IMG/VR virus record: IMGVR_UViG_3300042335_000096
Location: 1-25,945 of that record
DNA: 25,945 nucleotides
Reading direction: 5' to 3' (one strand)
Origin: a virus
The position numbers were made by a program, and so were the translations under genes. Of the stretch, positions 11,248 through 18,994 are shown in pieces (within the stretch, counting starts at the first letter, position 1; each line of letters starts with the position of its first letter). The notes under the pieces were generated by a model. The model searched no databases. It had not been told where the DNA came from and saw only the letters and a program-made list of their open reading frames with translations.

Positions 11248-13217
11248 TACTTACGTTTTACAAAATTTATTTTCCATTGGTGTCGGCAGTATTCTCTATG
11301 ACTTCCATCTTTTAAAGTTAGCCATCCACCTCTACGATCCCATACAGAATAACCAACACGCTCACTTATTAACTCAATTTCTGAACGTGAATAAAATCTA
11401 TTAAGATCTAATAAACGTCTGCAAAAATCCCTGTTCTTTTCATCTTTTGGACCTTCATAAGAATACCTAATTAAGACTTCTTCCGTTTTAGGACTTTTGC
11501 CCTCTAATTCAGATGGAGCCTTAACAACGTCACGCTCAATTATTTTATCCTGACCTACCTTTATAATAGTAGCCTTTAAAAGTTTTCTTTCAATTAACTT
11601 TTTTAAAGTTTCATCAATAGTCTTAACGTCTGTCTTTAAGGTTTTAGCCAAAACTTCGGGAGTGATTTTTTTATCCTTTCCGATTAAGTCTAAAATGTTA
11701 GCCTCTAATTGATTGATTTTTTCATCTGCAAAATATTCTCTTGCTGATTTGCTTTCGATTATTTCGTAAATATCCCTATTTTCTCCGCATGATGAAAACT
11801 CATTAATCAATCTGTCATCTTCATTCATTGAGAATTTTTGCATTTCATCTTCTGTCAAAGGGTCAGCATCTATACCCAAAAACGTATTCACGTCATCATC
11901 TGTAAAATTAAATCCATTTTTAAGCATTAACGATGCCTGCTCTTTTGTTAGTTTGCCGTTCCCGAACTGCCTAACTATTCTCATTACGTTTTGGTATTGC
12001 CTGCCTGATAAGTTACGGATAGCCTCGTTCATCTGTGCAGGTTGTTCAGTAGGCGCAGTTATTGCTTTTGCACCATCCGCAGTAACTTGATTCGCTTGTA
12101 ATGGCTCACGTCCTAATATCTCACGTATCTCATTTTGCGTTAGGTTAGCACTTATAATAGCTTCGCCAAATTCAAATTTAAGCGGCTCAACTGGTTGAAT
12201 TTTAAACTCACCCGGCTCACCTTTTAAGTTCCTGAATTTAGTAAATACAGATTCTAATTGATTCTGTTGATTAGAAACATAAGTATTATTGAATATTTCG
12301 TATGCATCCCTAATCTCATTTCTCGCTCCTAATTGTCCGCTTTCTTTGATTCCGAAAAGAATTGGTGAAGTAATCTGATGTGCCGTAAACACCTCAGCTT
12401 GTATAAGATTATTCACATTCGTAAAATCTTCCTTAGTCAACATTGACTGCCCTAAATCCTGAATATCAGCACTATTCTCTTTTGACTTATTAAACATTAT
12501 CACAGTACGCTTTCCATCGTGTCCTGTGAACTTTTTTAATAGTTGGCGTTCAACTTCGCCTTTGTGTTCCTCTCCAATAGGATCGCCATTGTTAAGGTTT
12601 ATAAGTTTTGAACCTACGAAACCTTGTTTAGCGTTACCTAAAATGTGCCGAGAAACCTCAATATCTGATTCAATATAATTTAAACCCTGATAGTATGAAG
12701 GCAAAGGATATACATCTGAACTTGGGTTATATTCTTTATAGTAGAATATCTGACTTCCTACCGGGTTATTCACATTGAACGCCTCATAACATCTCGGCTT
12801 TTCCCTAAAATCTTTCCAGTCGTTTTTAACGTAGAATTTAGTCAAATCCTTAGACACCCTTACTTTATGGAACTCTATGTGATAAATCTCTGAAACTTGC
12901 TTTAAACGATTCCAAATGACCTGCAAATAGTATCCTCTGTATAGTTCATCATCCTTTACGCACTTTCTTAAAATATCGTTCCATGTTTCTGCACCATTCG
13001 CTTGACCCGCAACCTCAAAACCTTTACCATAAATGTATGTAGTTTTTCCTTTGACTATTGAACCATGTTTAGGACTTTCATTATAAAGCGAAAGCAAATA
13101 CTCCGGGTAATCATTTTCCGCTCCGAACTCTACATAACCCTTACCTTTCTTTTCTTCAAACTTAGGTTTTTGAGCGGTGTCAAATTGTAAAACTATGTGC
13201 CTATAATTATTTTCCAT
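11247..13217 (-). CDS. Portal protein with C-terminal winged-helix-like and Cys/His domains, 656 residues
   Basis: The first ~370 residues look like a phage portal: AENDYPEYLLSLYNESPKHG near the start, a long core with the ILGNAKQGFVGSKL segment, and the conserved AHQITSPILFGIKESGQLG stretch near 280-300. Portals form the dodecameric ring through which DNA enters and leaves the head. At 656 residues it is longer than usual. Residues ~495-550 (KKITPEVLAKTLKTDVKTID) resemble a winged helix, and 582-656 (RDFCRRLLDLNRFYSRSEIE ... EYCRHQWKINFVKRK; C599, C644, H646) resemble a MuF-like head-morphogenesis tail. It sits after the capsid rather than beside the terminase. Confidence 0.82.
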   Translation of the reverse strand: MENNYRHIVLQFDTAQKPKFEEKKGKGYVEFGAENDYPEYLLSLYNESPKHGSIVKGKTTYIYGKGFEVAGQANGAETWNDILRKCVKDDELYRGYYLQVIWNRLKQVSEIYHIEFHKVRVSKDLTKFYVKNDWKDFREKPRCYEAFNVNNPVGSQIFYYKEYNPSSDVYPLPSYYQGLNYIESDIEVSRHILGNAKQGFVGSKLINLNNGDPIGEEHKGEVERQLLKKFTGHDGKRTVIMFNKSKENSADIQDLGQSMLTKEDFTNVNNLIQAEVFTAHQITSPILFGIKESGQLGARNEIRDAYEIFNNTYVSNQQNQLESVFTKFRNLKGEPGEFKIQPVEPLKFEFGEAIISANLTQNEIREILGREPLQANQVTADGAKAITAPTEQPAQMNEAIRNLSGRQYQNVMRIVRQFGNGKLTKEQASLMLKNGFNFTDDDVNTFLGIDADPLTEDEMQKFSMNEDDRLINEFSSCGENRDIYEIIESKSAREYFADEKINQLEANILDLIGKDKKITPEVLAKTLKTDVKTIDETLKKLIERKLLKATIIKVGQDKIIERDVVKAPSELEGKSPKTEEVLIRYSYEGPKDEKNRDFCRRLLDLNRFYSRSEIELISERVGYSVWDRRGGWLTLKDGSHREYCRHQWKINFVKRK

Positions 13218-13578
13218 AAGTTATAAAAGTATTGCTTTGATCATTGTATTTAATCGGCTCAAATCCTGTTGCCGGAAGTAAAACCATGTACCCCTCCTCA
13301 ACTTTATTTTTCCCTGTTGTACTCGTTCCGCTTGAAGATGATTGCTCATAAACTTCATATTTCCAAAATCCATTCTCACTGTTCGCAAACTGCGAATTAA
13401 TCGCCAAACTAAATGAATCAACTCTTTGCGTTGTGCTTATATTAGTCACAACAAATTTAACTATTTCATTTGTAACTCGGTGAGTAAACACAAATAAAAA
13501 ATAAGGATTAGTCAGCAAGCATTTCTCTGTGCCGGTAAACCTTATCGTTTGTGTTTGTCCCTTTGTTAAAGTAATCAT
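13207..13578 (-). CDS. Conserved phage structural/adaptor protein, 123 residues
   Basis: The protein begins MITLTKGQTQTIRFTGTEKC and has the pattern I associate with a small beta-sandwich family of Bacteroidota phages (PYFLFVFTHRVTNEIVKFVV, ENGFWKYEVYEQ, VEEGYMVLL). Its molecular role is unknown; being between capsid and portal genes suggests a head or neck component. I chose the ATG at 13578 because the longer frame begins with a GTG inside the stem of the terminator at 13584-13610. It overlaps the portal start by 11 bases. Confidence 0.6.
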   Translation of the reverse strand: MITLTKGQTQTIRFTGTEKCLLTNPYFLFVFTHRVTNEIVKFVVTNISTTQRVDSFSLAINSQFANSENGFWKYEVYEQSSSSGTSTTGKNKVEEGYMVLLPATGFEPIKYNDQSNTFITYGK

Positions 13579-13583
13579 TTTAC

Positions 13584-13610
13584 AAAAAAACCCCACCCAA
13601 TAGGGCAGGG
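13584..13610 (-). terminator. Strong intrinsic terminator inside the structural operon
   Basis: On the minus strand CCCTGCCC (13610-13603), loop TATT, GGGTGGGG (13598-13591) pair at all eight positions (two G-U), followed by seven T (13590-13584). It lies 26 bases after the stop of the 178-residue gene and only five bases before the next ATG. It should reduce transcription into the portal and neck genes relative to the capsid genes. Confidence 0.75.
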
Positions 13611-13636
13611 CTATTCATTTAATCAATGAAAAAATA

Positions 13637-14173
13637 TTATCCTGCAGTTTCCAAAGTAGCAGCAATGTTTGCAGGCACTACAAGGAAATCTTCACGCTCA
13701 ACAGATGTCAAAGTCAGCATCGCTCCGTTTCTATCTCCTGCAGCAGTTCCACTTCCACTCTCAGCAGTATCAACAAACAAACCGAACTCTTTACCATAAA
13801 GGCGGAAAGTTCCGTCCATTTCTTTTGTTACTACAGTTAGGCGATTTTTAGCCAACGTGCTGATAAGGTTTCTAACAGTAGCAGTTCTGCTATTGATAGG
13901 AAACATAACCTGATGAGTGTAAAAAATAGTTCCGTTCTCTTGACTACCAGTTAAGTTAGTAGAAGCAACCGCAGTTTGACGTGGCACCTCTATTTTGTAA
14001 AATCTTTTACCTGAATTTTTTGTAAGGGCAGTTACAGTACCTGAAGATTCGATAACACGAGTGTTACCGGAAGCATCGTAAAGGGCAGAGTTTTCAATTA
14101 CGTAAACAACCTCAACGCCACCTACTGACTCTCTACAATCTATTGCGTAACCGCTTGATAAAGCACAAGGCAT
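13637..14173 (-). CDS. Conserved structural protein after the capsid (possible tail tube), 178 residues
   Basis: The sequence starts MPCALSSGYAIDCRESVGGV and is all-beta in appearance (EVVYVIENSALYD, GKRFYKIEVPRQTAVAST, GTFRLYGKEFGLFVDTAESG), ending with GDRNGAMLTLTSVEREDFLV. It matches a family I recognise from many Bacteroidota phages, always near the capsid gene. No other tail-tube candidate is visible in the window, and this gene is in the high-expression segment bounded by a hairpin and a terminator, so it is a reasonable tail-tube or head-decoration candidate. The choice between these is inference. Confidence 0.65.
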   Translation of the reverse strand: MPCALSSGYAIDCRESVGGVEVVYVIENSALYDASGNTRVIESSGTVTALTKNSGKRFYKIEVPRQTAVASTNLTGSQENGTIFYTHQVMFPINSRTATVRNLISTLAKNRLTVVTKEMDGTFRLYGKEFGLFVDTAESGSGTAAGDRNGAMLTLTSVEREDFLVVPANIAATLETAG

Positions 14174-14196
14174 AAATTTATTTTTTAAATAGTGAA

Positions 14197-14224
14197 GGAG
14201 CGGCAGTATTTAAACTACCGCCCC
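14197..14224 (-). promoter_or_regulatory. 11-bp hairpin directly after the capsid gene
   Basis: On the minus strand GGGGCGGTAGT (14224-14214), loop TTAAAT, ACTGCCGCTCC (14207-14197) pair at all eleven positions (two G-U). No clean T-run follows (TTCACTATTTA), so it is more likely a 3'-end stabiliser, processing site or partial terminator of the capsid mRNA than a full terminator. Confidence 0.65.
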
Positions 14225-14230
14225 GATTAA

Positions 14231-15190
14231 TTAGATAAGCGCTTTGAAAGCAACACACTCACTTGGAAATGCTACGTTAACGCCCATTTTAAATTCTACT
14301 CTGTAGCGTACATCGTTATTATCTTCGCTGTACCACATTTTGTAAGAACCTTCTTCGTCAACCAAATCAACCGCAAGAGCGATGTTTGAAAGAGAGATAG
14401 CGTAAGCATCACCAGTTCCGTTCAAACCATTCACGCTAACGATTTCAATGTTTGTACCGGGAAGTATGAATGAACCTGCTTGACTATCTTGTGGATTGTA
14501 AGCAAACAAATTCTCTGCTCTATAAGCCAATATCAACAAGCGATACCAGTCGTTACCTACGAAGATTTTTACATCTCCTTTGTTGATTATTGAAACTGGG
14601 ATAGCTTTGTAAACACCTTCAGTTGCAGCGATTACGTTTCCTGCATTTACAGTAGTGATAACACCACCACTAACAAAACCAGAAACGTTTGCAAGCACTG
14701 GAGAACCTGCATCTATGAGCTTAATGAGGCCATCAAATTTATTTAGATTAGCTGTCGCACTGCCCGTATCGCCATTCCATAGCGCAGTCTCTAATTGAGC
14801 AGCGATTCTTTTGTTTTTCTTATCAAGGTAAGCAGCTTGAAATTCAGCATTGCCGAAGTCCTCTGTGGTGGAACCAGCCTTCATCGCCTCTTGGAGGAAG
14901 TACGATTCGAGGTCCTTAGCACATATGCGCTCTTCAACTTTAATTTTACCTACAGTTACAGTACGCTGACTGAAGGTTGTAGTTCCTGAAGGATCAAAAG
15001 AGCAAGACTGAGTACCAAATACTGCATCAGTGTCCATTAAAGGAATAGCCACCGCAGATTTAGCGTTAGGGATAACGATACCGCCATCCTTAATTAATTG
15101 CTGAGTTTTTGCATCAAAAACCGCAGATGTCAAAAGAGGTTTTACTAACTGTTTTGTGTATGTAGATAAACCTGAAAATGCTAATGCCAT
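14231..15190 (-). CDS. Major capsid protein, HK97 fold, 319 residues
   Basis: The protein starts MALAFSGLSTYTKQLVKPLL and has an N-terminal arm, a strand-rich E-loop/P-domain region (VEERICAKDLESYFLQEAMK, then KNKRIAAQLETALWNGDTGS, the usual spine-helix area), and an A-domain ending in DVRYRVEFKMGVNVAFPSEC. The length is typical for an HK97-type capsid and it follows protease and scaffold genes, as expected. It forms the icosahedral shell around the packaged DNA. The sequence is rich in Ala, Gly and Ser, with codon use slightly less AT-rich than its neighbours, consistent with high expression. Confidence 0.85.
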   Translation of the reverse strand: MALAFSGLSTYTKQLVKPLLTSAVFDAKTQQLIKDGGIVIPNAKSAVAIPLMDTDAVFGTQSCSFDPSGTTTFSQRTVTVGKIKVEERICAKDLESYFLQEAMKAGSTTEDFGNAEFQAAYLDKKNKRIAAQLETALWNGDTGSATANLNKFDGLIKLIDAGSPVLANVSGFVSGGVITTVNAGNVIAATEGVYKAIPVSIINKGDVKIFVGNDWYRLLILAYRAENLFAYNPQDSQAGSFILPGTNIEIVSVNGLNGTGDAYAISLSNIALAVDLVDEEGSYKMWYSEDNNDVRYRVEFKMGVNVAFPSECVAFKALI

Positions 15191-15209
15191 GATTGTTTAT
15201 TTTTAATTT

Positions 15210-15758
15210 TTAAGAGAATAAAATGTCGTATGATTTCTTTTTTTCTTCTTTGAAGTTGTTAACTACTTGAGCAGCAGGATCAACTACACCTGTAGGAGCT
15301 TCGCTCAATTCTTTTGTAAGATTAATCAACCCTTCAATGATAGTTGTTGCCTTAGAAAGTTTAGCCTCATAATCAGCAAAACGTGTTTCGTAAGAAGCAA
15401 ATTTCGCTTCATAACTTGAAAACTTCTCGTTTGTAACTGATTCAAAAGCAGAGAATTTAGCTCCCATGTCTTCAACCGCAGGGGCTTCAGGAGCTACCGG
15501 AGCTTGTTCAGGTGCTTCAATTTCAGTAATTGCACCATTTTCGCCTACATAAATTTTAGTACCATCGCTCAATTCGTGCTCTCCAACCGGAGCGGGAACG
15601 CCATTAATTGTAACGATTCCACCAACTGCCAATTCGGTAATCTGAATAGCCGTACCATCTTTCAAAGTTGCATCCATCAAAGCAACTGGCTCAGCAGGTT
15701 TGCCGACCAATTCATTGAATGTCAATTTTAATTTTTCGATAATTTCTTTAGCTTGCAT
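15210..15758 (-). CDS. Scaffold-like head assembly protein with heptad repeats, 182 residues
   Basis: The N-terminal part (residues ~28-85) is a small beta domain (DGTAIQITELAVGGIVTING, VGEHELSDGTKIYVGENGAI), then an Ala/Pro/Glu linker (EAPEQAPVAPEAPAVEDMG), then a coiled coil made of near-identical seven-residue units (KFSSYEA, KFASYET, RFADYEA). The tail ends KSYDILFS. Position between protease and capsid, acidic linker and coiled coil fit a scaffolding protein that guides capsid assembly and is removed on maturation. The beta domain could be a capsid-bound part. Role inferred from architecture and position. Confidence 0.65.
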   Translation of the reverse strand: MQAKEIIEKLKLTFNELVGKPAEPVALMDATLKDGTAIQITELAVGGIVTINGVPAPVGEHELSDGTKIYVGENGAITEIEAPEQAPVAPEAPAVEDMGAKFSAFESVTNEKFSSYEAKFASYETRFADYEAKLSKATTIIEGLINLTKELSEAPTGVVDPAAQVVNNFKEEKKKSYDILFS

Positions 15759-15777
15759 AACTTTCGTATGAGTTTCT

Positions 15778-15792
15778 ATATTATAATATGTG
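15778..15792 (-). promoter_or_regulatory. Shared CACATATTATAATAT element before the scaffold gene
   Basis: On the minus strand this 15-base element is 20 bases before the scaffold start. It differs by one base from the element at 23807-23793 just before the tail chaperone. It contains TATAAT and may be a late promoter or activator site, or a leader element. Confidence 0.4.
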
Positions 15793-15796
15793 AGAA

Positions 15797-16828
15797 TTAG
15801 TCAATTAGTTCATTTAACAGTTGAGAAATTTTTTTGAGCGCTTCTTCTTCCTTAGTCATTGGTTCATCATAACTGAACAAACCTTCTACCGAAAAGCCTC
15901 TCAATTCTCCCTTTTTTACCGCATCCCATACATCAGGATTCTCAACATAAAAACTACCAAACCATGATCCATCAGGAACATCGCTAAACTGTTCCATCGG
16001 CAAAATGCCTCTTTTCTTATCCACTATGAAGGATTCAAACATAGTAACCCCTTCAACTTGTTTATTCGGGTCGTGCATTAAATTCACATTCATTTGATAC
16101 TTCTTTTTTGAAAACTTAATGGCTATTTGCTTAATAGTTTCAGCACTAAATTTTACATAATGCTCACCCATTTTATCATTGTTTCTGTAAATAAGTTGGT
16201 CAGCCACCATAAGTGGGCCTGATACGATTCTCTGCTCTTCGTTTACAATTTGAAAGGTTTGCTTTCTATCAATCTGCTCAAGTTTTCTTTTCGCCCATTC
16301 TATGCCGGCATCGCCACCCCATGCAAGCCACATTAAACGCCCGCATCCATCGCCTAATTCTTTTTGAGAATTTTCTCTATGTCTTTCAAATGCGGACATG
16401 CGTGCAATCGTTTCTCGGCTTATGCCCTCACCGTTTGCTAATTGGTTTGCTCTTATTTTTCCTACCGGAGTGCCACATTCACCCCATCCATTTTCCTCTG
16501 CCCATCTCAAAGCTATCTTTGCGTTTTCGCTTGCCTCTTTTGGATAGTCATTATAAGATTCAGCAAATTTAGCAAAGTGATTATCCCATATTGAATAACA
16601 AATGGCAGTGGCTTGTTCTTGGTCTTTGCCTTCACTAACTACATACGATATACAACGTGGAATAAATTCTGTTTCATGTTCTCCTTTGCTCGGCTCTATA
16701 AATTCATTTCTGAACATTAAAAAGTCTTTCTGTATGGCAGGCTCATCAACGAGCGCAATGTAACTTACCTCGCTATCATCCTTTAAAGATTCATTAATTT
16801 TTAATTCGTAAATTGGTAACTGTTTCAT
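15797..16828 (-). CDS. XkdF-like capsid maturation protease with inserted domain, 343 residues
   Basis: The two ends match XkdF-type head proteases: the N-terminal MKQLPIYELKINESLKDDSE with SYIALVDEPAI, and the C-terminal half with NLMHDPNKQVEGVTMFESFI, GSWFGSFYVENPDVWDAVKK and ELRGFSVEGLF. H252 (MHD) and S313 (FSVEG) are the likely catalytic pair. Between them, residues ~52-188 form an insertion: a Cys-containing segment (GKDQEQATAICYS) and a helical module (YNDYPKEASENAKIALRWAE ... CGTPVGKIRANQLANGEGIS) that I know as a separate domain in other Bacteroidota phage head proteins. The enzyme would cleave scaffold and capsid arms during prohead maturation. Catalytic assignment is by motif position, not by proof. 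Confidence 0.75.
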   Translation of the reverse strand: MKQLPIYELKINESLKDDSEVSYIALVDEPAIQKDFLMFRNEFIEPSKGEHETEFIPRCISYVVSEGKDQEQATAICYSIWDNHFAKFAESYNDYPKEASENAKIALRWAEENGWGECGTPVGKIRANQLANGEGISRETIARMSAFERHRENSQKELGDGCGRLMWLAWGGDAGIEWAKRKLEQIDRKQTFQIVNEEQRIVSGPLMVADQLIYRNNDKMGEHYVKFSAETIKQIAIKFSKKKYQMNVNLMHDPNKQVEGVTMFESFIVDKKRGILPMEQFSDVPDGSWFGSFYVENPDVWDAVKKGELRGFSVEGLFSYDEPMTKEEEALKKISQLLNELID

Positions 16829-16839
16829 AATTTTATTTT

Positions 16840-18993
16840 TTAATTTATACGTGCTGCTCTGTTTATGCGTTTTATTCTTTCCTGACTTCCGCTTACATCA
16901 GATTCTAAAACAAATGCCCTGCTTGTTGCAGATGCTAACTGATTAACTTGTCCTTGATTTAATAATGTGCTTTGTGTTTGTGGTGTTAATGGAGCGTTGA
17001 TTTGTGGCAAAGATGGAGGAGTTCCACCACCTCCACCGCCTCCCGGAACTTTAGTCGCTAATATTGATTTAACTGATTTAATACCACTCGCAACAATAGC
17101 CGCCACATTTACAATTTTACTGATAGTTGCAACAGGTTCGGGTAAAGCTGTTTTTGCTCTTAATACTTCGGTGGCACCTAACCATGTGTTAATAGTAGCC
17201 TGTGCAACTGCTAATCCTTTACCTACCGCAGTTTCCTTTCCTATAATTTCAGAAAGCTGCCCCATTGCATCTCCTATGGCTTTTGTAGTAGCAATTTTTT
17301 GAGCTGCCTCATCTTGAGCTATTTTTATTCTTGCATCTGCATTTTGTTTTTCGTATTCTGTTTTTGCCGCTTCGCTTTCAAATACTATTGTATTTATTGC
17401 ATCTTCTCTTTCTTTTACGGCTTGCAATCTTTCATCAAAAGTTAAATCCTGATTGTTTGCTCTTTGCAAATCCAATGCCGCCTCGTCTGTTAATTGTTTT
17501 TGTTTTTTAGCCTTATCTTCTTCAAGTTGTTTATCAGCTTTGTCTTTATCTTCAGCAGCAAATTTATCTTTCATTTGCTGAAGATTGATCATGTATTGTC
17601 TTTCTAATAAGGCTATTGATTCAGCCTTTTCGCTTGCAGTTGCCTTACCATTTTCAATGTCTTTTTTTGCAGCCTCTAAATCCATTTCCAATTTAACCTC
17701 TGCACGTTTCCTTTCATTTGTTATTAACGAAAGCGTAATATCATCTTGTAATTTCTTTTGTAATTCATTCTGCGCAGCATTTGCATCTTTTGTCTGTTGT
17801 TTTTCTCTTTCAATTTCTGCACTTCTATCTGTCTGCCTTTTTTTTGCAGCATCATCAGATTTCTTTCCAGCGTCTTTATTTGATTTCTCTAAACTTTTAT
17901 TTTTTTCTATTTGAAAATCAGTAGCAATATTTGCAGACTTACTTAAATTTTCAATTTCTTCGAGATTTTTTTTAGCTTGCTCTTGTAGGCTATTGCTTAT
18001 TTGAGTATTGCTTTTTTGTATATCTAAAACATTTTTATCGACTTCACCTTTTAGTTTAGCCGTATTCGCACCGGTTATAAATATTTTATCAAGGTTTTCA
18101 ATATCCTTTTTTGTTTGTTCACCTCTTGCAGCCTCTTCAGCACTTTTTGCAGCATACTCAGCAGACTTAGCAAATAAAGCATTTGCCTGCGCTTTTAATC
18201 CTTGTATTTTAATGTACGTTTGAGCCTTATCAGTAAATAATTTCTCAGCTTTATTTAAATCATTTGTTTTGCCAAATGAATCTCCTAATGTATCGTTATA
18301 AGTTTTTAGCGCTTGCTCTTTTGTTATAACTCCTTTTTTGGCTAATTCAAATGCATTACTTACCTTGTTTGTTTCTGCAATGGCATTTTTTGTACCATCT
18401 GTATAAGCCTCTAAACTTTTATTTAATTCATCTTGTGCAACTTTTGCAGCACTTGCCTTACCAAAAAGATCATCCCATTTTGAAATCAATAACGCAACCG
18501 CAGCAATCAATAAACCAATTCCAGTAGCAAGCGTAGCGGCGCTCATTTTTCTGAATGTGTCCATAACAACTACACCCAACTGTTTGAATGAATCCTTTGC
18601 CGCAGTAATCGCATTCAATCCCTGAGTTAATGCCATTGCCCCTTGTACCTTAGTAAGTACTTTTTGCAAGTCTTCAGACTCTGCACCAAATAAAGCCTGA
18701 GCGCCTTGTAAGGCAGCAAACCCACCAACAACACCCTGCAATGCAGAGCCAAATGCTTGAAATTTTGCATCAGGATTAAACGCATCCGTTAATGACTTAG
18801 CATCTCCTATTCTATCTTTTAATTCAGCGGCTTTCTTTGCAGCCTCAGCAGCTTGGGTGGATGTTTCCCCAAATTTCTCAGACATTCTTACAACCTCAGC
18901 CTGTGCCTCTCTTAATTGCTGTTTAATGCTTTTAACCGAATTACTCGCCTGACTTCCGTCTGCCGTTAATTTTAATGCTACTTCTGTTGCCAT
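16840..18993 (-). CDS. Tail tape-measure protein, 717 residues
   Basis: The sequence is typical of tape-measure proteins: Ala/Lys/Gln-rich helices throughout, an N-terminal coiled region (KQQLREAQAEVVRMSEKFGE), a hydrophobic membrane-active region near residues 150-172 (TLATGIGLLIAAVALLISKW), long coiled coils around 300-560 (KKRQTDRSAEIEREKQQTKD), another hydrophobic segment, and a Gly/Pro stretch (VPGGGGGGGTPPSLP) before the C terminus. By the usual ~0.15 nm per residue it would set a tail of roughly 105-110 nm. It follows the tail-tip genes rather than preceding them, which is unusual. It starts one base after the upstream stop. Confidence 0.87.
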   Translation of the reverse strand: MATEVALKLTADGSQASNSVKSIKQQLREAQAEVVRMSEKFGETSTQAAEAAKKAAELKDRIGDAKSLTDAFNPDAKFQAFGSALQGVVGGFAALQGAQALFGAESEDLQKVLTKVQGAMALTQGLNAITAAKDSFKQLGVVVMDTFRKMSAATLATGIGLLIAAVALLISKWDDLFGKASAAKVAQDELNKSLEAYTDGTKNAIAETNKVSNAFELAKKGVITKEQALKTYNDTLGDSFGKTNDLNKAEKLFTDKAQTYIKIQGLKAQANALFAKSAEYAAKSAEEAARGEQTKKDIENLDKIFITGANTAKLKGEVDKNVLDIQKSNTQISNSLQEQAKKNLEEIENLSKSANIATDFQIEKNKSLEKSNKDAGKKSDDAAKKRQTDRSAEIEREKQQTKDANAAQNELQKKLQDDITLSLITNERKRAEVKLEMDLEAAKKDIENGKATASEKAESIALLERQYMINLQQMKDKFAAEDKDKADKQLEEDKAKKQKQLTDEAALDLQRANNQDLTFDERLQAVKEREDAINTIVFESEAAKTEYEKQNADARIKIAQDEAAQKIATTKAIGDAMGQLSEIIGKETAVGKGLAVAQATINTWLGATEVLRAKTALPEPVATISKIVNVAAIVASGIKSVKSILATKVPGGGGGGGTPPSLPQINAPLTPQTQSTLLNQGQVNQLASATSRAFVLESDVSGSQERIKRINRAARIN

Positions 18994-18994
18994 G

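Noticed and set aside
13221-13421. 66-codon minus-strand ORF within the 123-residue gene
   Set aside because: It lies wholly inside a better frame with a family-like sequence; its product looks like an out-of-frame reading.
16213-18223. Plus-strand ORFs opposite the protease and tape-measure genes, including a Phe/Ser/Cys-rich set resembling membrane proteins
   Set aside because: Antisense of Lys/Ala/Glu-rich coiled coils naturally gives Phe/Leu/Ser/Cys-rich frames; no start context or continuity is seen.
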